Below, piece by piece: positions 37,643 through 47,103 of a stretch of DNA of 64,000 nt (position 1 is the stretch's first letter; every line of letters starts with the position of its first letter). Under the pieces are notes generated by a model. That model was not told where the DNA came from. It saw only the letters and a program-made list of their open reading frames with translations, and ran no database searches. The stretch covers positions 17,391-81,390 of the forward strand of contig NZ_JAQYWB010000023.1 in NCBI RefSeq assembly GCF_030145185.1, written 5' to 3'. The DNA is from Desulfoluna sp. GTDB taxonomy: Bacteria; Desulfobacterota; Desulfobacteria; Desulfobacterales; Desulfolunaceae. Both the position numbers and the translations under genes were made by a program.

Positions 37643-38773
37643 ATGAAAAGGTTTCATACTTCTCTTACCGCAACGGTAATGTCGGTATTGTTCGCACTGT
37701 GTCTCACCGCTGGCCAGGTCTTTGCCGCTGACACCATCAAGCTTGGCGTCGCAGGCGCCCACAGTGGTGACCTCGCATCCTATGGCCTCCCCACGGTGAA
37801 TGCCGCCAAATTTGTCGTCGCAGACATCAATGCCGCCGGCGGCGTCCTCGGTAAGCAGGTGGAGTTGATCATCGAAGATGACGTCTGCAAACCCGAAGTG
37901 GCCACCAGCACCGCCACCAAACTGGTCACCAGCGGCGTGGATATTGTCCTCGGCCATATCTGCAGCGGTGCCACCAAAGCAGCCATGGGAATCTACCACG
38001 GCGCAGGGCTCGTCTGCATCTCACCTTCCGCTACGGCCCCGGACCTGACCTTAAGTGGCGACTACCCCAACTTTTTTCGAACCATCGCCCACGACAAGGT
38101 GCAGGCAGAGCTTCAGGTAAAATTTGTCATCGAAAAACTCGGTGCCAAGAAAATCGCCATCCTTCACGACAAAGGGGATTACGGCAAAGGCGCGGCCTCC
38201 CTGGCCAAGCAGTTTGTTGAAGCCAACCCCAACGCCGAGGTGGTTTTATTTGAAGGGGTCACCTCCGGATCCGTCAGCTTCGGCCCCATCGTCCAGAAAG
38301 TGAAGCGCAGCCGTGCCGATGCCGTGATCTGGGGCGGATACCACTCCGACGCCTCCAAAATTATCCGCCAGATGAACAAAAAGAAGATGAAGGCCTTCTT
38401 TGTGGGTGCCGATGGCCTGAAGGACGAAACCTTCATTAAAGTGGCCGGAAAAGATGCCGAGGGTGTCTATGTGTCAGGTCCCATGGACTACTCGAAGAAC
38501 CCCCTGGCCATCAAAGCCAAAGAGCAGCATAAGAAAGCCTACGGCGATGACCCCGGCGCCTTCTACCTGGAAGCCTATGCGGCCACCCTGGCCATCCTCA
38601 ATGCCGTTGAAAAAGCCGGAAGCACTGAATACGACGCTGTGGTCAAGGCGCTGATGACCGAATACGTAGAGACTCCCCTTGGCAAGATCCGCTTTGACGA
38701 AAAAGGCGATCCCATCGGTGTGGGGTTCACCATGTACCAGGTCCGGAAGGGTCAGTTTGTTGAACTGAACTGA
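37643..38773 (+). CDS. livK: Branched-chain amino acid ABC transporter substrate-binding protein
   Basis: 376 residues with a Sec signal peptide (about 1-28, ending VFA-AD). The mature protein opens with TIKLGVAGAHSGDLASYGLP, the type I periplasmic-binding fold of LivK/LivJ. It binds leucine, isoleucine or valine, or a related amide, in the periplasm. It heads a complete livKHMGF operon. A 17-bp hairpin separates it from livH, as is common where the binding protein is made in excess. Confidence 0.93.
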   Translation: MKRFHTSLTATVMSVLFALCLTAGQVFAADTIKLGVAGAHSGDLASYGLPTVNAAKFVVADINAAGGVLGKQVELIIEDDVCKPEVATSTATKLVTSGVDIVLGHICSGATKAAMGIYHGAGLVCISPSATAPDLTLSGDYPNFFRTIAHDKVQAELQVKFVIEKLGAKKIAILHDKGDYGKGAASLAKQFVEANPNAEVVLFEGVTSGSVSFGPIVQKVKRSRADAVIWGGYHSDASKIIRQMNKKKMKAFFVGADGLKDETFIKVAGKDAEGVYVSGPMDYSKNPLAIKAKEQHKKAYGDDPGAFYLEAYAATLAILNAVEKAGSTEYDAVVKALMTEYVETPLGKIRFDEKGDPIGVGFTMYQVRKGQFVELN

Positions 38774-38802
38774 GACGGCCCCCGGGTATCTGACCGTTAA
38801 CC

Positions 38803-38839
38803 AAACAGGGGCGAATCTCACTGAGATTCGCCCCTGTTT
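38803..38839 (+). terminator. Hairpin between livK and livH (attenuating terminator)
   Basis: AAACAGGGGCGAATCTC / GAGATTCGCCCCTGTTT, 17 perfect pairs, 3-base loop, 30 bases after livK. Only a short T run follows, so partial read-through into livHMGF is expected. Confidence 0.8.
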
Positions 38840-39003
38840 CGCTGGAACGCCGAAGGCCTTGATTGAAGGCCGCTTGCCCCAAGGCGCGGGGCAGGCAGGA
38901 ACCTGATATTTAAAACACATGATGCATTGCTTTATGCGGTGTGGGTCCCTGCCCCACCCCGCATCCGTAGATAAGCAGTACCGGCCATAAAAGGCCACTG
39001 GAG

Positions 39004-39921
39004 ATGGATAATATGGAGCTGGAGTATTTCTTTGAACTCTTTTTGGGAGGCTTGGTGAAGGGCAGTATCTATGCCCTCATCGCCCTCGGTTACACCATGG
39101 TGTACGGCGTCGTTGAATTGATCAACTTTGCCCATGGAGAAATTTATATGCTGGGGGCCTACACCGCCCTCATTGTTGCAAGCGTCCTCACCGTCCTCGG
39201 ATTTCCTCAGCTGGCCATCGTCGTCATGGCAGGACTTGCTGCGATTATCTGGGCCTCGGCCTACGGGTATACGGTGGAAAAAGTGGCCTACAAGCCCTTG
39301 AGAAAAGCCCCGAGACTCTCCCCACTTATCAGCGCCATCGGTATGTCCATCTTCCTTCAGAACTATGTCCTTTTGGCCCAGACAGACAAATTTCTCCCTT
39401 TCCCAGAGCTGATTCCTGAATTTGAGTTCTGGGAGCCCTATTCTCATATCATCGGCTCCCCGTCCCTGATGATCCTCGTCTCCACCGTCATCATTATGAT
39501 GCTTCTTACCTACATTATTAAATACACCACCATGGGAAAAGCGATGCGAGCCACCGCCCAGGACCGCACCATGGCAATGCTGGTCGGTATCTCCGTCAAC
39601 AAAGTGATCTCCTTCACCTTTGTGATCGGCTCCAGCCTGGCTGCCGTCGGCGGTGTCCTTGTGGCGTCACAAATGGGTCAGATCAACTTTTACATTGGTT
39701 TCATGGCAGGCATTAAAGCGTTTACCGCCGCTGTACTCGGAGGTATCGGCAGTATTCCCGGAGCTGTCCTCGGGGGGCTGGTCCTCGGCATGACCGAGAG
39801 CTTAGCCACCGGCTACATCTCAAGTGATTACGAAGATGTTTTCGCCTTTGCCTTGTTGGTCCTGATTCTCATTTTCAGGCCGGCCGGCCTTCTCGGTCGC
39901 AATACCACCCAAAAAGTTTAA
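39004..39921 (+). CDS. livH: Branched-chain amino acid ABC transporter permease LivH
   Basis: 305 residues, about 8 membrane spans. Segments VKGSIYALIALGYTMVYGVV and FVIGSSLAAVGGVLVASQMG are typical of LivH. It forms the import channel with LivM. ATG 39004 is used here; ATG 39013 has the better-spaced site GGAG. It follows livK by 230 bases with the hairpin in between. Confidence 0.93.
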   Translation: MDNMELEYFFELFLGGLVKGSIYALIALGYTMVYGVVELINFAHGEIYMLGAYTALIVASVLTVLGFPQLAIVVMAGLAAIIWASAYGYTVEKVAYKPLRKAPRLSPLISAIGMSIFLQNYVLLAQTDKFLPFPELIPEFEFWEPYSHIIGSPSLMILVSTVIIMMLLTYIIKYTTMGKAMRATAQDRTMAMLVGISVNKVISFTFVIGSSLAAVGGVLVASQMGQINFYIGFMAGIKAFTAAVLGGIGSIPGAVLGGLVLGMTESLATGYISSDYEDVFAFALLVLILIFRPAGLLGRNTTQKV

Positions 39922-39971
39922 CCGGACTCGACTCGGAACGTTTTTGACCGGGCACCCCCGGAACCGCAACC

Positions 39972-41243
39972 ATGGATACAGGTATCCCGATGTTCAAGTT
40001 ATCTGAAATAAAGAAATCGCTCGTCGTCGCCCTCTGGTTTATCTTTCTCACCTTTCCCATCATGGTGATCAAGGTAAACACCATTGAAAATTTTATCGCC
40101 TGGCGTTGGCGAAACATGTTTATGATCGGCATCTGCAGCTTTGTCATTTCCCTTGTCTGGCGCTACTTTCAAGAAAATGAAGCGTCTGGCCAGAGAATCC
40201 TCTCGCTGTTCACCCAGATCCCCCTGGTAAAACGCCTTAAAGGGATGTCCGTCTCGGAGCGTCCCACACAAGACGGGGTGATCCGAGAGTCCAACCCCAT
40301 GATTCAGCGCATCTTTTATACCCTGCTCATCGTGATGGCTCTCCTCTTCCCCTTTGTCAATGACTACCAGACCACTATCCTCACCACGGCTCTTATGTAT
40401 GTGATCCTCGGCCTGGGCCTCAATATTGCTGTGGGGTTGGCCGGGCTCCTGCATTTGGGTTATGTGGCCTTCTATGCGGTGGGCGCATACACCTATGCCA
40501 TCCTGAACATGCATTACGGTGTCGGCTTCTGGGTCGCCCTTCCCCTAGGTGGACTTCTCGCCACCCTTTTCGGCATTGCCTTGGGAATTCCCGTCCTTCG
40601 CCTGCGTGGGGACTACCTGGCCATCGTGACCCTGGGGTTCGGGGAGATCACCCGCATTACCCTGGAAAACTGGGATGCTCTCACCCAGGGCCCCAGCGGT
40701 ATCGCCCAGATCCCCAAGCCGGGTCTCTTCGGAATGGAGCTCACCACCCAGCAGGGGATCATGTATGTCTATTATCTTGCGGTGGCCCTTGCCATCCTCA
40801 CCGTGTTCTGCACCTATAGACTTCAAAACTCTCGCATAGGCCGGGCGCTGATGGCCATGCGTGAAGACGAGATCGCCTCCCAGGCCATGGGCATCAACAT
40901 TGCCCGCACCAAGCTCACCGCCTTTGCCTTGAGCGCCTCTTTTGCCGGAATGGCCGGGGTTCTGTTTGCCGCAAAAACCGGTTTTATCAACCCCCAGAGT
41001 TTTACCTTCATGGAATCGGCCATTATCCTCTCCATCGTGGTTCTGGGCGGAATGGGCTCTATTTTAGGGGTCATCATCGGTGCCCTGATTCTCATCCTCC
41101 TGCCCGAATACTTGCGGGAGGTGGGCAACTATCGCATGCTGCTGTTCGGTGCCAGCATGGTCATCATGATGATCTTCCGCCCCCAGGGAATTATCTCCAA
41201 CGTGCGCAAAGTGTATAAAATCGACCAGGGAGGGCAGAAGTAA
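39972..41243 (+). CDS. livM: Branched-chain amino acid ABC transporter permease LivM
   Basis: 423 residues, about 100 more than minimal LivM, with an extra N-terminal hydrophobic region (about 18-85) seen in extended LivM proteins. The core segments GLGLNIAVGLAGLLHLGYVA and LRLRGDYLAIVTLGFGEITR are diagnostic. It pairs with LivH in the inner membrane. A 50-base gap separates it from livH. Met7 is an alternative start. Confidence 0.93.
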   Translation: MDTGIPMFKLSEIKKSLVVALWFIFLTFPIMVIKVNTIENFIAWRWRNMFMIGICSFVISLVWRYFQENEASGQRILSLFTQIPLVKRLKGMSVSERPTQDGVIRESNPMIQRIFYTLLIVMALLFPFVNDYQTTILTTALMYVILGLGLNIAVGLAGLLHLGYVAFYAVGAYTYAILNMHYGVGFWVALPLGGLLATLFGIALGIPVLRLRGDYLAIVTLGFGEITRITLENWDALTQGPSGIAQIPKPGLFGMELTTQQGIMYVYYLAVALAILTVFCTYRLQNSRIGRALMAMREDEIASQAMGINIARTKLTAFALSASFAGMAGVLFAAKTGFINPQSFTFMESAIILSIVVLGGMGSILGVIIGALILILLPEYLREVGNYRMLLFGASMVIMMIFRPQGIISNVRKVYKIDQGGQK

Positions 41244-41244
41244 C

Positions 41245-42042
41245 ATGACGACCGAAACCATCTTAGACGTCAAGAAGCTCACCATGGACTTTGGAGGTCT
41301 CCGCGCCTTGAACCATGTGGACCTCACCATTCAAAAGGGTGAGATCGTTGCCCTGATCGGACCGAACGGTGCGGGAAAAACCACCTTTTTCAACTGTGTC
41401 ACAGGGATCTACACCCCCACCGGTGGAGAGATATTTCTGGGGGGTACCGGGAAAAAACCGATCCGCCTGAACGGAATCAAACCCAACCGCATTGCAGATC
41501 TCGGCATGACCCGTACCTTTCAAAACATCCGCCTCTTTCAGAACATGACCGTCCTGGAAAACGTGATGATTGGTCGTCACATCAGAACCCAAGCCGGTAT
41601 CTTCAGTGCCCTGACACGGCTTCCTTCGGCCCGGAAAGAAGAAAAAAAGACCATCGACGACGCATACAATCTCCTGGAAAAAGTGGATCTGGCAGATTGG
41701 GCCAACGAATTCGCAAAGAACCTCCCTTACGGAGACCAGAGGCGTCTTGAGATTGCCCGCGCCATGGCCACCGACCCGGTCCTTCTTCTTCTCGACGAAC
41801 CCGCCGCAGGGATGAACCCCCAGGAAACCCAGAGGCTCGACGCCTTGATCCGTAAAATACGGGATGAAGAGGGGATTACCATTCTCCTTATCGAACACGA
41901 CATGAAGCTGGTCATGAACCTCTCCGAGCGCATCTACGTCATGGACTACGGAAGTGGAATCGCCACGGGTACCCCCATGGACATCAAGAACAACCCGGCC
42001 GTCATTAAGGCTTATCTCGGAGAAGAGGTCATCGATGCTTAA
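41245..42042 (+). CDS. livG: Branched-chain amino acid ABC transporter ATP-binding protein LivG
   Basis: 265 residues. Walker A LIGPNGAGKTTFFNCVTGIY, the LivG-type insert with GMTRTFQNIRLFQNMTVLEN, signature LPYGDQRRLEIARAM and Walker B LLLLDEPAAGMNP. It starts one base after livM. Its C-terminus overlaps livF by 8 bases. Confidence 0.95.
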   Translation: MTTETILDVKKLTMDFGGLRALNHVDLTIQKGEIVALIGPNGAGKTTFFNCVTGIYTPTGGEIFLGGTGKKPIRLNGIKPNRIADLGMTRTFQNIRLFQNMTVLENVMIGRHIRTQAGIFSALTRLPSARKEEKKTIDDAYNLLEKVDLADWANEFAKNLPYGDQRRLEIARAMATDPVLLLLDEPAAGMNPQETQRLDALIRKIRDEEGITILLIEHDMKLVMNLSERIYVMDYGSGIATGTPMDIKNNPAVIKAYLGEEVIDA

Positions 42043-42742
42043 ACTCAGCCATGTAAATACCTTTTATGGAAACATTCAGGCCCTGAAAGGGCTCTCCATC
42101 GAGATCAACGAAGGCGAAATTATCACCCTCATCGGGGCCAACGGGGCGGGGAAAACCACCACCCTCATGTCCATCTCCGGCGTGGTCCCCCCCCGATCCG
42201 GTGAGATCATCTTCGACGGCGTCCCCATCCACGCCATGAGCCCTGAAAAAATTGTCAAAATGGGTCTGTGTCAAGTGCCTGAAGGACGACGCATCTTCCC
42301 GCAGTTAACCATCCTTGAAAATCTCGACATGGGTGCCTACCTTCGCGAAGACAAAGACGGGGTGCAACAGGATCTTGACTATGTCATGGATCTTTTTCCC
42401 ATCCTCAAAGAACGGCGAAATCAGGCCGGAGGAACCCTCTCCGGGGGGGAACAGCAAATGCTCGCCATCTCCCGAGCGCTCATGGCACGGCCACGGCTTC
42501 TCCTGCTGGACGAGCCCTCCCTGGGCCTGGCCCCCCTCATCATTCGTCAGATTTTTGATATCATTGCACGGATCAACAAAGAGAACGGGACCACCATCTT
42601 TCTCGTGGAACAAAACGCCAACCTCGCTCTGAAATCCGCTCACCGAGGCTATGTCATGGAGAACGGGGTGGTCACGCTTTCTGACACCGCTGAAAATCTT
42701 CTGGCGAACGAAGAGGTCAAAAAAGCCTACCTCGGAATCTAA
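42035..42742 (+). CDS. livF: Branched-chain amino acid ABC transporter ATP-binding protein LivF
   Basis: 235 residues from ATG 42035 (MLKLSHVNTFYGNIQALKGL), which fits LivF; a longer frame upstream overlaps livG and is discounted. Walker A LIGANGAGKTTTLMSISGVV, signature LSGGEQQMLAISRALMARP, Walker B LLLLDEPSLGLAP. It forms a heterodimer with LivG. GGAGAAGAGG lies within livG upstream. The overlap of 8 bases suggests coupled translation. A strong terminator follows. Confidence 0.95.
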   Translation: MLKLSHVNTFYGNIQALKGLSIEINEGEIITLIGANGAGKTTTLMSISGVVPPRSGEIIFDGVPIHAMSPEKIVKMGLCQVPEGRRIFPQLTILENLDMGAYLREDKDGVQQDLDYVMDLFPILKERRNQAGGTLSGGEQQMLAISRALMARPRLLLLDEPSLGLAPLIIRQIFDIIARINKENGTTIFLVEQNANLALKSAHRGYVMENGVVTLSDTAENLLANEEVKKAYLGI

Positions 42743-42762
42743 GGCAAAACGAATAAAAAAAA

Positions 42763-42803
42763 GGACGTTTTTACCACGATGCCCGGTAAAAACGTCCCTC
42801 TTT
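42763..42803 (+). terminator. Terminator of the liv operon
   Basis: GGACGTTTTTACC / GGTAAAAACGTCC, 13-bp stem, 9-base loop, followed by CTCTTTT, 20 bases after livF. Confidence 0.8.
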
Positions 42804-42825
42804 TATCGATGAGAAAGGCTCTTTG

Positions 42826-43284
42826 TTATTGTATGGAGATGACCTCTTTTAGATGAATCACATGGTCGATCTGATCTTTTGAGACCTCGTTTAAGGCAAG
42901 GAGCCGCACCTTGCAGAGACGCTTGATCGCTTTTCCATTTTCTTCCTGATCCAATGGGGTATCGGAGATCACTTTAAAGGGGAGATTGTCGGCCAGAAAC
43001 CCGCGACCGAGCACCACAATTTCAGCGCTGGAGAAGACTCCAGGTTCAAGGGCTGCGCCACTGAAATAGAAGAAACTCATGGACGTATATCCGATGGAGA
43101 ACACTTGGCAAATCTGAGGAGCCAGTTCCGGAATCACAGCATACACACCCTCTGAAAACCATGCCACCCCCTGCTGCACCCTTTTATCACGCTGAATCCC
43201 CTGAGAGACGTTTTCGCTTTTCTGACGCATGAGGCATCGGTGGCACATGGTGACATCCAGGTGGCGTTCCTTCTGCTGCATCAT
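42826..43284 (-). CDS. Diverged PilZ-like domain protein
   Basis: 152 residues from ATG 43284 (GGAGGTTATT gives the site); ATG 43299 would add 5. The core matches PilZ layout by eye: an R-x-x-R-like start (IQRDKRVQQGVAW), then FSIGYTSMSFFYFSG, AEIVVLGRGFLADNLPFKVI and a terminal helix KDQIDHVI. The canonical D/N-x-S-x-x-G motif is not preserved (IGYTSMSF), so c-di-GMP binding is doubtful. The N-terminus has MCHRCLMR, a C-x-x-C pair that could bind metal. No partner gene is obvious; it is convergent with livF. Confidence 0.55.
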   Translation of the reverse strand: MMQQKERHLDVTMCHRCLMRQKSENVSQGIQRDKRVQQGVAWFSEGVYAVIPELAPQICQVFSIGYTSMSFFYFSGAALEPGVFSSAEIVVLGRGFLADNLPFKVISDTPLDQEENGKAIKRLCKVRLLALNEVSKDQIDHVIHLKEVISIQ

Positions 43285-43491
43285 AATAACCTCCATCATT
43301 TCGGCATGCTGGGTTCAGGTGTAAGGTAGCTGAGATCGCAACGGGAATCGATCCGTCGGCCCTATCCGTCAGAATGAGCGACGCAAGCGGACTTCGATTC
43401 TCAACAGAGCGAGGTGCCTTAAAAATTGCGTTCTTTGCCATGACTTGTGTTTACTTCAGCGTGGGCTCCATAATATTTTGGAGGTGGCTCT

Positions 43492-43540
43492 TTGTCTATA
43501 GAGACAACCGATCATTTTCATGGGGCATTCCCCTATAGGG
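43492..43540. promoter_or_regulatory. Two dyads in the PilZ-methyltransferase divergent gap
   Basis: TTGTCTATAGAGACAA (43492-43507) and the palindrome CCCTATAGGG (43531-43540) share a TATAG centre. The 43285-43770 gap contains these, a repeat end at 43669, and no clear promoter pair. Confidence 0.25.
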
Positions 43541-43668
43541 AACTATAGAAGGTCAGGCCCCTCGGGATTTTCTCACCAGATTGCTCTCTCTTAATTCAGG
43601 AAAGGTTCCCGAATGGCTTATTTTCTGAGGGGCACCTCCACGCCCCTTGAATATGAATGCACGCGACC

Positions 43669-43684
43669 CATGAAATATCCGGGT
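43669..43684. repeat. Solo right end of the TAGCCCGG repeat family
   Basis: CATGAAATATCCGGGT matches the repeat's right end; the outermost TA is changed (GAG). It lies 87 bases before the methyltransferase start. Confidence 0.6.
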
Positions 43685-43770
43685 GAGCCTCCATGCCTCC
43701 AGCTGGCGTAAACGTTCCGCTCGGTCCGATCTCTTTTAAACATGATCACTTCAATATAAAGGGGATGCAG

Positions 43771-44571
43771 ATGCGCATCGTTTCTGACAACTTTCAACTG
43801 GTCCGCCCAACCCTGCACGAGGCGGCCGTTCAAAAAAAAGCCCCGCCCATCATTGACGTAATCAACCGACTGATCACCTCAGGCAGCGATGCCATTGATC
43901 TGAACATCGGCCCCCTCGGCAAGGAGAGCCCTACGGTCATCCCCTATCTTATGGATGTGGTACGTGGCGTCACCGCCCTCCCCCTTTTTATCGACTCCCC
44001 CAACGCGGAGATGGCGCGTCTTGCCTTAGCTTCGGGGCACGCCGGGATTCACGTCAACGGTTTCTCTCTTCAGCCCTCCCGATTGACCCCCTTTCTCTCC
44101 CTGATGGCGCAGTATGAAGCCTCTCATTTCGTGGGATACCTTCTCTCCGAAGAGGGCGCCGTCCCCACGGCCCATGACGGGCGACTTCAAACGGCTACCA
44201 CCCTCATAACCGCGGTAGAGGCTAAAGGGGAGGGCCTGATGGACCGCCTCATTATCGATCCGGTGGTGGTCCCTTTGAGTTGGGACGACGGGACCTTTCA
44301 TGCACTTGAAGTCGTTCGGACCCTGCGGGCTCTTCCCGATCTCGCAGGCCGGCGCGTCCAGAGCATGGCCGGACTCTCCAACCTCACCAGTGGCCCTGTA
44401 CCTCGTCAGAAAGGAGAGCTGATGGAACAGGCCTACATCCCCCTTCTGGCCGAGGCCGGACTGGATTACATCCTGATGAATACAAACCGAAGAAAAAGCG
44501 TTCTGGGCGTCCACGCCGCAAACCTTCTGACCGGCGGCCTCCCCTTCTCCTGGGAGGCCCTGACCATTTAA
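43771..44571 (+). CDS. Pterin-binding methyltransferase (dihydropteroate synthase-like, MtrH/AcsE-type)
   Basis: 266 residues from ATG 43771, where GGGG lies at a normal distance; the frame extends to 43693 without support. The barrel motifs are those of pterin-binding methyltransferases: GSDAIDLNIGPLGKES, LPLFIDSPNAEMARLAL, DRLIIDPVVVPLSWDDGTFH and MAGLSNLTSGPVPRQKG. Such enzymes move a methyl group between tetrahydrofolate/tetrahydropterin and a corrinoid protein. No corrinoid protein or CODH gene is adjacent, so its partner is unknown. A terminator follows. Confidence 0.8.
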   Translation: MRIVSDNFQLVRPTLHEAAVQKKAPPIIDVINRLITSGSDAIDLNIGPLGKESPTVIPYLMDVVRGVTALPLFIDSPNAEMARLALASGHAGIHVNGFSLQPSRLTPFLSLMAQYEASHFVGYLLSEEGAVPTAHDGRLQTATTLITAVEAKGEGLMDRLIIDPVVVPLSWDDGTFHALEVVRTLRALPDLAGRRVQSMAGLSNLTSGPVPRQKGELMEQAYIPLLAEAGLDYILMNTNRRKSVLGVHAANLLTGGLPFSWEALTI

Positions 44572-44578
44572 AAAACAA

Positions 44579-44613
44579 AACGCGTCGCAAAGAGCTCCTC
44601 TTCACGACGCGTT
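44579..44613. terminator. Bidirectional terminator between the methyltransferase and acyl-CoA synthetase
   Basis: AACGCGTCG / CGACGCGTT, 9-bp stem with a 17-base loop. On the minus strand it is followed by TTTTGTTTTTT, so it serves the acyl-CoA synthetase gene best; on the plus strand the T run is weak. Confidence 0.65.
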
Positions 44614-44668
44614 ATTCGTTTATTTGTAACTATTCAGCCCCAGAAAAAGCCTCCAGCGCATGCACGCC

Positions 44669-46831
44669 TCAGGGCTCAGTTCCCGCGCAGTCATCCCCTG
44701 CAGGCTTGGAGAGGTCCTTTAAGCGCAGGATAATATCTGCCACCGTCGCCCCTTTCCCCTTGGGGTGCACCAGGAGTGGGTTGATGTCCAGCTCCTGGAT
44801 TTCGGGATGGTTGTCCACCATCTGCGCCACACGCACCAGGCACTTTTCAATCTCTTCGATGTCGGCGACGGGCTTGCCCCTGAACCCTGTAAGGAGGGGA
44901 TAAGCCCGGATGCTCTTGATCATCCGTCTTGCCGTATTGCGCCCGAACGGTGCGACACGGAACACCACATCCTTGAAGAGTTCCACAAAAATTCCCCCGA
45001 GGCCAAACATCACCAGGGGCCCAAACTGCTGATCCTGCTTCATCCCGAGGATGATCTCATCGCCAGGCAACGCCATCTGCTGGACCAGAACCCCTCGTAT
45101 CCTGGCATCCTCTTTGTATGCCGCGGCGCATGCCAGAATGTCCGTATAGGTGGTCTCCACCTCCTCGGGCGCCCGGATTCCCACCCGAACCCCTTTGGCG
45201 TCAGATTTATGGGGGATATCCGGAGAAACAATCTTCATCACCACGGGATACCCGATGCGTCGGGCGATATCCACCGCCGCAGAAGGCGAGGTCGCGATCT
45301 CCATATCCAGGGTCTTGAGACCATAGCATTGAAGGATTTGACGCCCTTCATACTCGCCCAAAAGGGTCTGACCGTTTTCAAGGTGCTCGCGAATGATCGA
45401 TGCCGCCCTTTCCACATCGTATTCCAGCTTATACTGGGGCAAAATCCGGCGGCTCAACCAACAATGCGCCAGATAAAGCTTGCCCAGCACTTTGGCGGCA
45501 TTTTCAGGGAAATCGTAGACGGGCACCCCGGCCTTCTGAAGAATTTTTACCCCCGGTGAGACGTCCACGACCCCCATAAAAGCACAGGTGATCGGCTTTA
45601 AGGTGCGCCGGGATATTTCGGAAATCGCCGTGGCCGTGCCGATGGCATCGGTCATGGATTGAGGGGTCAGAATAATCAAAGCCCCATCGACTCCCTCATC
45701 ACTGATCACGGTGGTCAGGGCATTTTCATAACGATCTCGAGCCGCATCCCCGATGACGTCCACCGGGTTATTGAAGTTTGCCGTGGGAGGCAAATGACGT
45801 TTCAACTCCTCCACCGTCTCCTCACTGAAGACAGCCAGGTTCATCCCGGCATTTTCCGTCATGTCCGTGGCAATAATCCCCGGCCCCCCCGCATTGGTGA
45901 CAATGGCAATGTTGCGACCGGTGGGGTATTTGCGTGGAGAAAAGCCCTGGGCCAGGTCAAAGAGTTCGTTGACCGACTCACAACGGATCACACCCGCCTC
46001 GGCAAAGAGAGCATCATAAACGGCGTCAGACCCCGCCAGGGAACCGGTATGGGACGCGGCAGCGGCAGCTCCCGCCACAGAGCGCCCCGACTTGATCACC
46101 AGAATAGGGGTGGGGTTGTCACCGGAGGTGATCTCTTTGGCAACATCGATAAACTCCTTGCCCTTGCGGGTCATCTCCTCCATGTAAATCATGATCACAT
46201 GGGTTTCCGGATCTGCATGGTAGTACCGGAGCAGATCGAGTTCATCCACATCGGCTTTGTTGCCGATGGAGACAAACTTGGAAAACCCAAAACCCCGATC
46301 GGCGGCAAAATCAAGCACCGCGGTACAAAGGGCCCCGCTCTGGGAAATAAAGGAGATATGTCCCATGGCGGGCATGCGCGTGGAAAAACTGGCATTTAAG
46401 GAGACGGATGAAGAGGGGTTGATCACCCCCAGGCAGTTGGGGCCAACAATGCGAATACCGGCCTCTTTGCAGATGGATTTAATCTTCTCCTCAATTTCAA
46501 GACCTTCACCCCCGACCTCCTTGAACCCGGCAGAGATGATCACCGCCCCTTTGACTTTTTTAATCACACACTCTTCAATGGCTTTCAGAGCCGCCAGGGG
46601 CGGAAGGATGATCAGGGCCAGGTCAATGGGATCAGGAATCGTCAAGATGGATTCGTAACAGCGCACGCTTAAAACAGATTTCGCTTTCGGATTGACCGGA
46701 TAGAGGGTTCCCTGGAACCCCCCATGGAGAATATTACTGAAAATATCATGCCCCACCTTGCCTTTGCTGGTGGAGGTACCGAGAACGGCAATGGATTGAG
46801 GAGAAAAGATAGCGTCCAGACTGTGCCACAT
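44669..46831 (-). CDS. Acyl-CoA synthetase, NDP-forming (second paralogue)
   Basis: 720 residues, same architecture as the enzyme at 816-2981: CoA-binding (MWHSLDAIFSPQSIAVLGTS), ligase domains, ATP-grasp end (VVMKIVSPDIPHKSDAKGVR). His261 is in AAAASHTGSLAG, the phosphohistidine motif. The two copies are distinct in sequence and likely differ in substrate. It stands alone on the minus strand; AGGGAG precedes the ATG. In the 46832-47103 upstream gap I see a possible -10 (TATATT) but no matching -35. Confidence 0.9.
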   Translation of the reverse strand: MWHSLDAIFSPQSIAVLGTSTSKGKVGHDIFSNILHGGFQGTLYPVNPKAKSVLSVRCYESILTIPDPIDLALIILPPLAALKAIEECVIKKVKGAVIISAGFKEVGGEGLEIEEKIKSICKEAGIRIVGPNCLGVINPSSSVSLNASFSTRMPAMGHISFISQSGALCTAVLDFAADRGFGFSKFVSIGNKADVDELDLLRYYHADPETHVIMIYMEEMTRKGKEFIDVAKEITSGDNPTPILVIKSGRSVAGAAAAASHTGSLAGSDAVYDALFAEAGVIRCESVNELFDLAQGFSPRKYPTGRNIAIVTNAGGPGIIATDMTENAGMNLAVFSEETVEELKRHLPPTANFNNPVDVIGDAARDRYENALTTVISDEGVDGALIILTPQSMTDAIGTATAISEISRRTLKPITCAFMGVVDVSPGVKILQKAGVPVYDFPENAAKVLGKLYLAHCWLSRRILPQYKLEYDVERAASIIREHLENGQTLLGEYEGRQILQCYGLKTLDMEIATSPSAAVDIARRIGYPVVMKIVSPDIPHKSDAKGVRVGIRAPEEVETTYTDILACAAAYKEDARIRGVLVQQMALPGDEIILGMKQDQQFGPLVMFGLGGIFVELFKDVVFRVAPFGRNTARRMIKSIRAYPLLTGFRGKPVADIEEIEKCLVRVAQMVDNHPEIQELDINPLLVHPKGKGATVADIILRLKDLSKPAGDDCAGTEP

Positions 46832-47103
46832 AGGTTACTCCCTTGACGGTGGTTTGGAATATAAATGCGTCCAACAGCTCCAACACTCAACATGCACAAG
46901 CGATCATCGTTTACATCAGACGATAAAAAAAAAGGCCTCGTGGATCGTACCCCGTTGCCAATGATTTAGAATTGATGAGGGAAAGCTCACTCATCGTCTG
47001 TAGTAAACCCCTTCTGAATGAACCTGTCAATCACTTCTCAAACCATCAATTCAGGAAAACAAATCCTCCCCCCGGAAGATCTGTGTTTCGTGACCGTGGG
47101 CCT

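Noticed and set aside
43187..43441. 84-codon minus-strand frame overlapping the start of the PilZ-like gene
   Set aside because: No Shine-Dalgarno, overlaps a better-supported gene in another frame, and no recognisable motif.
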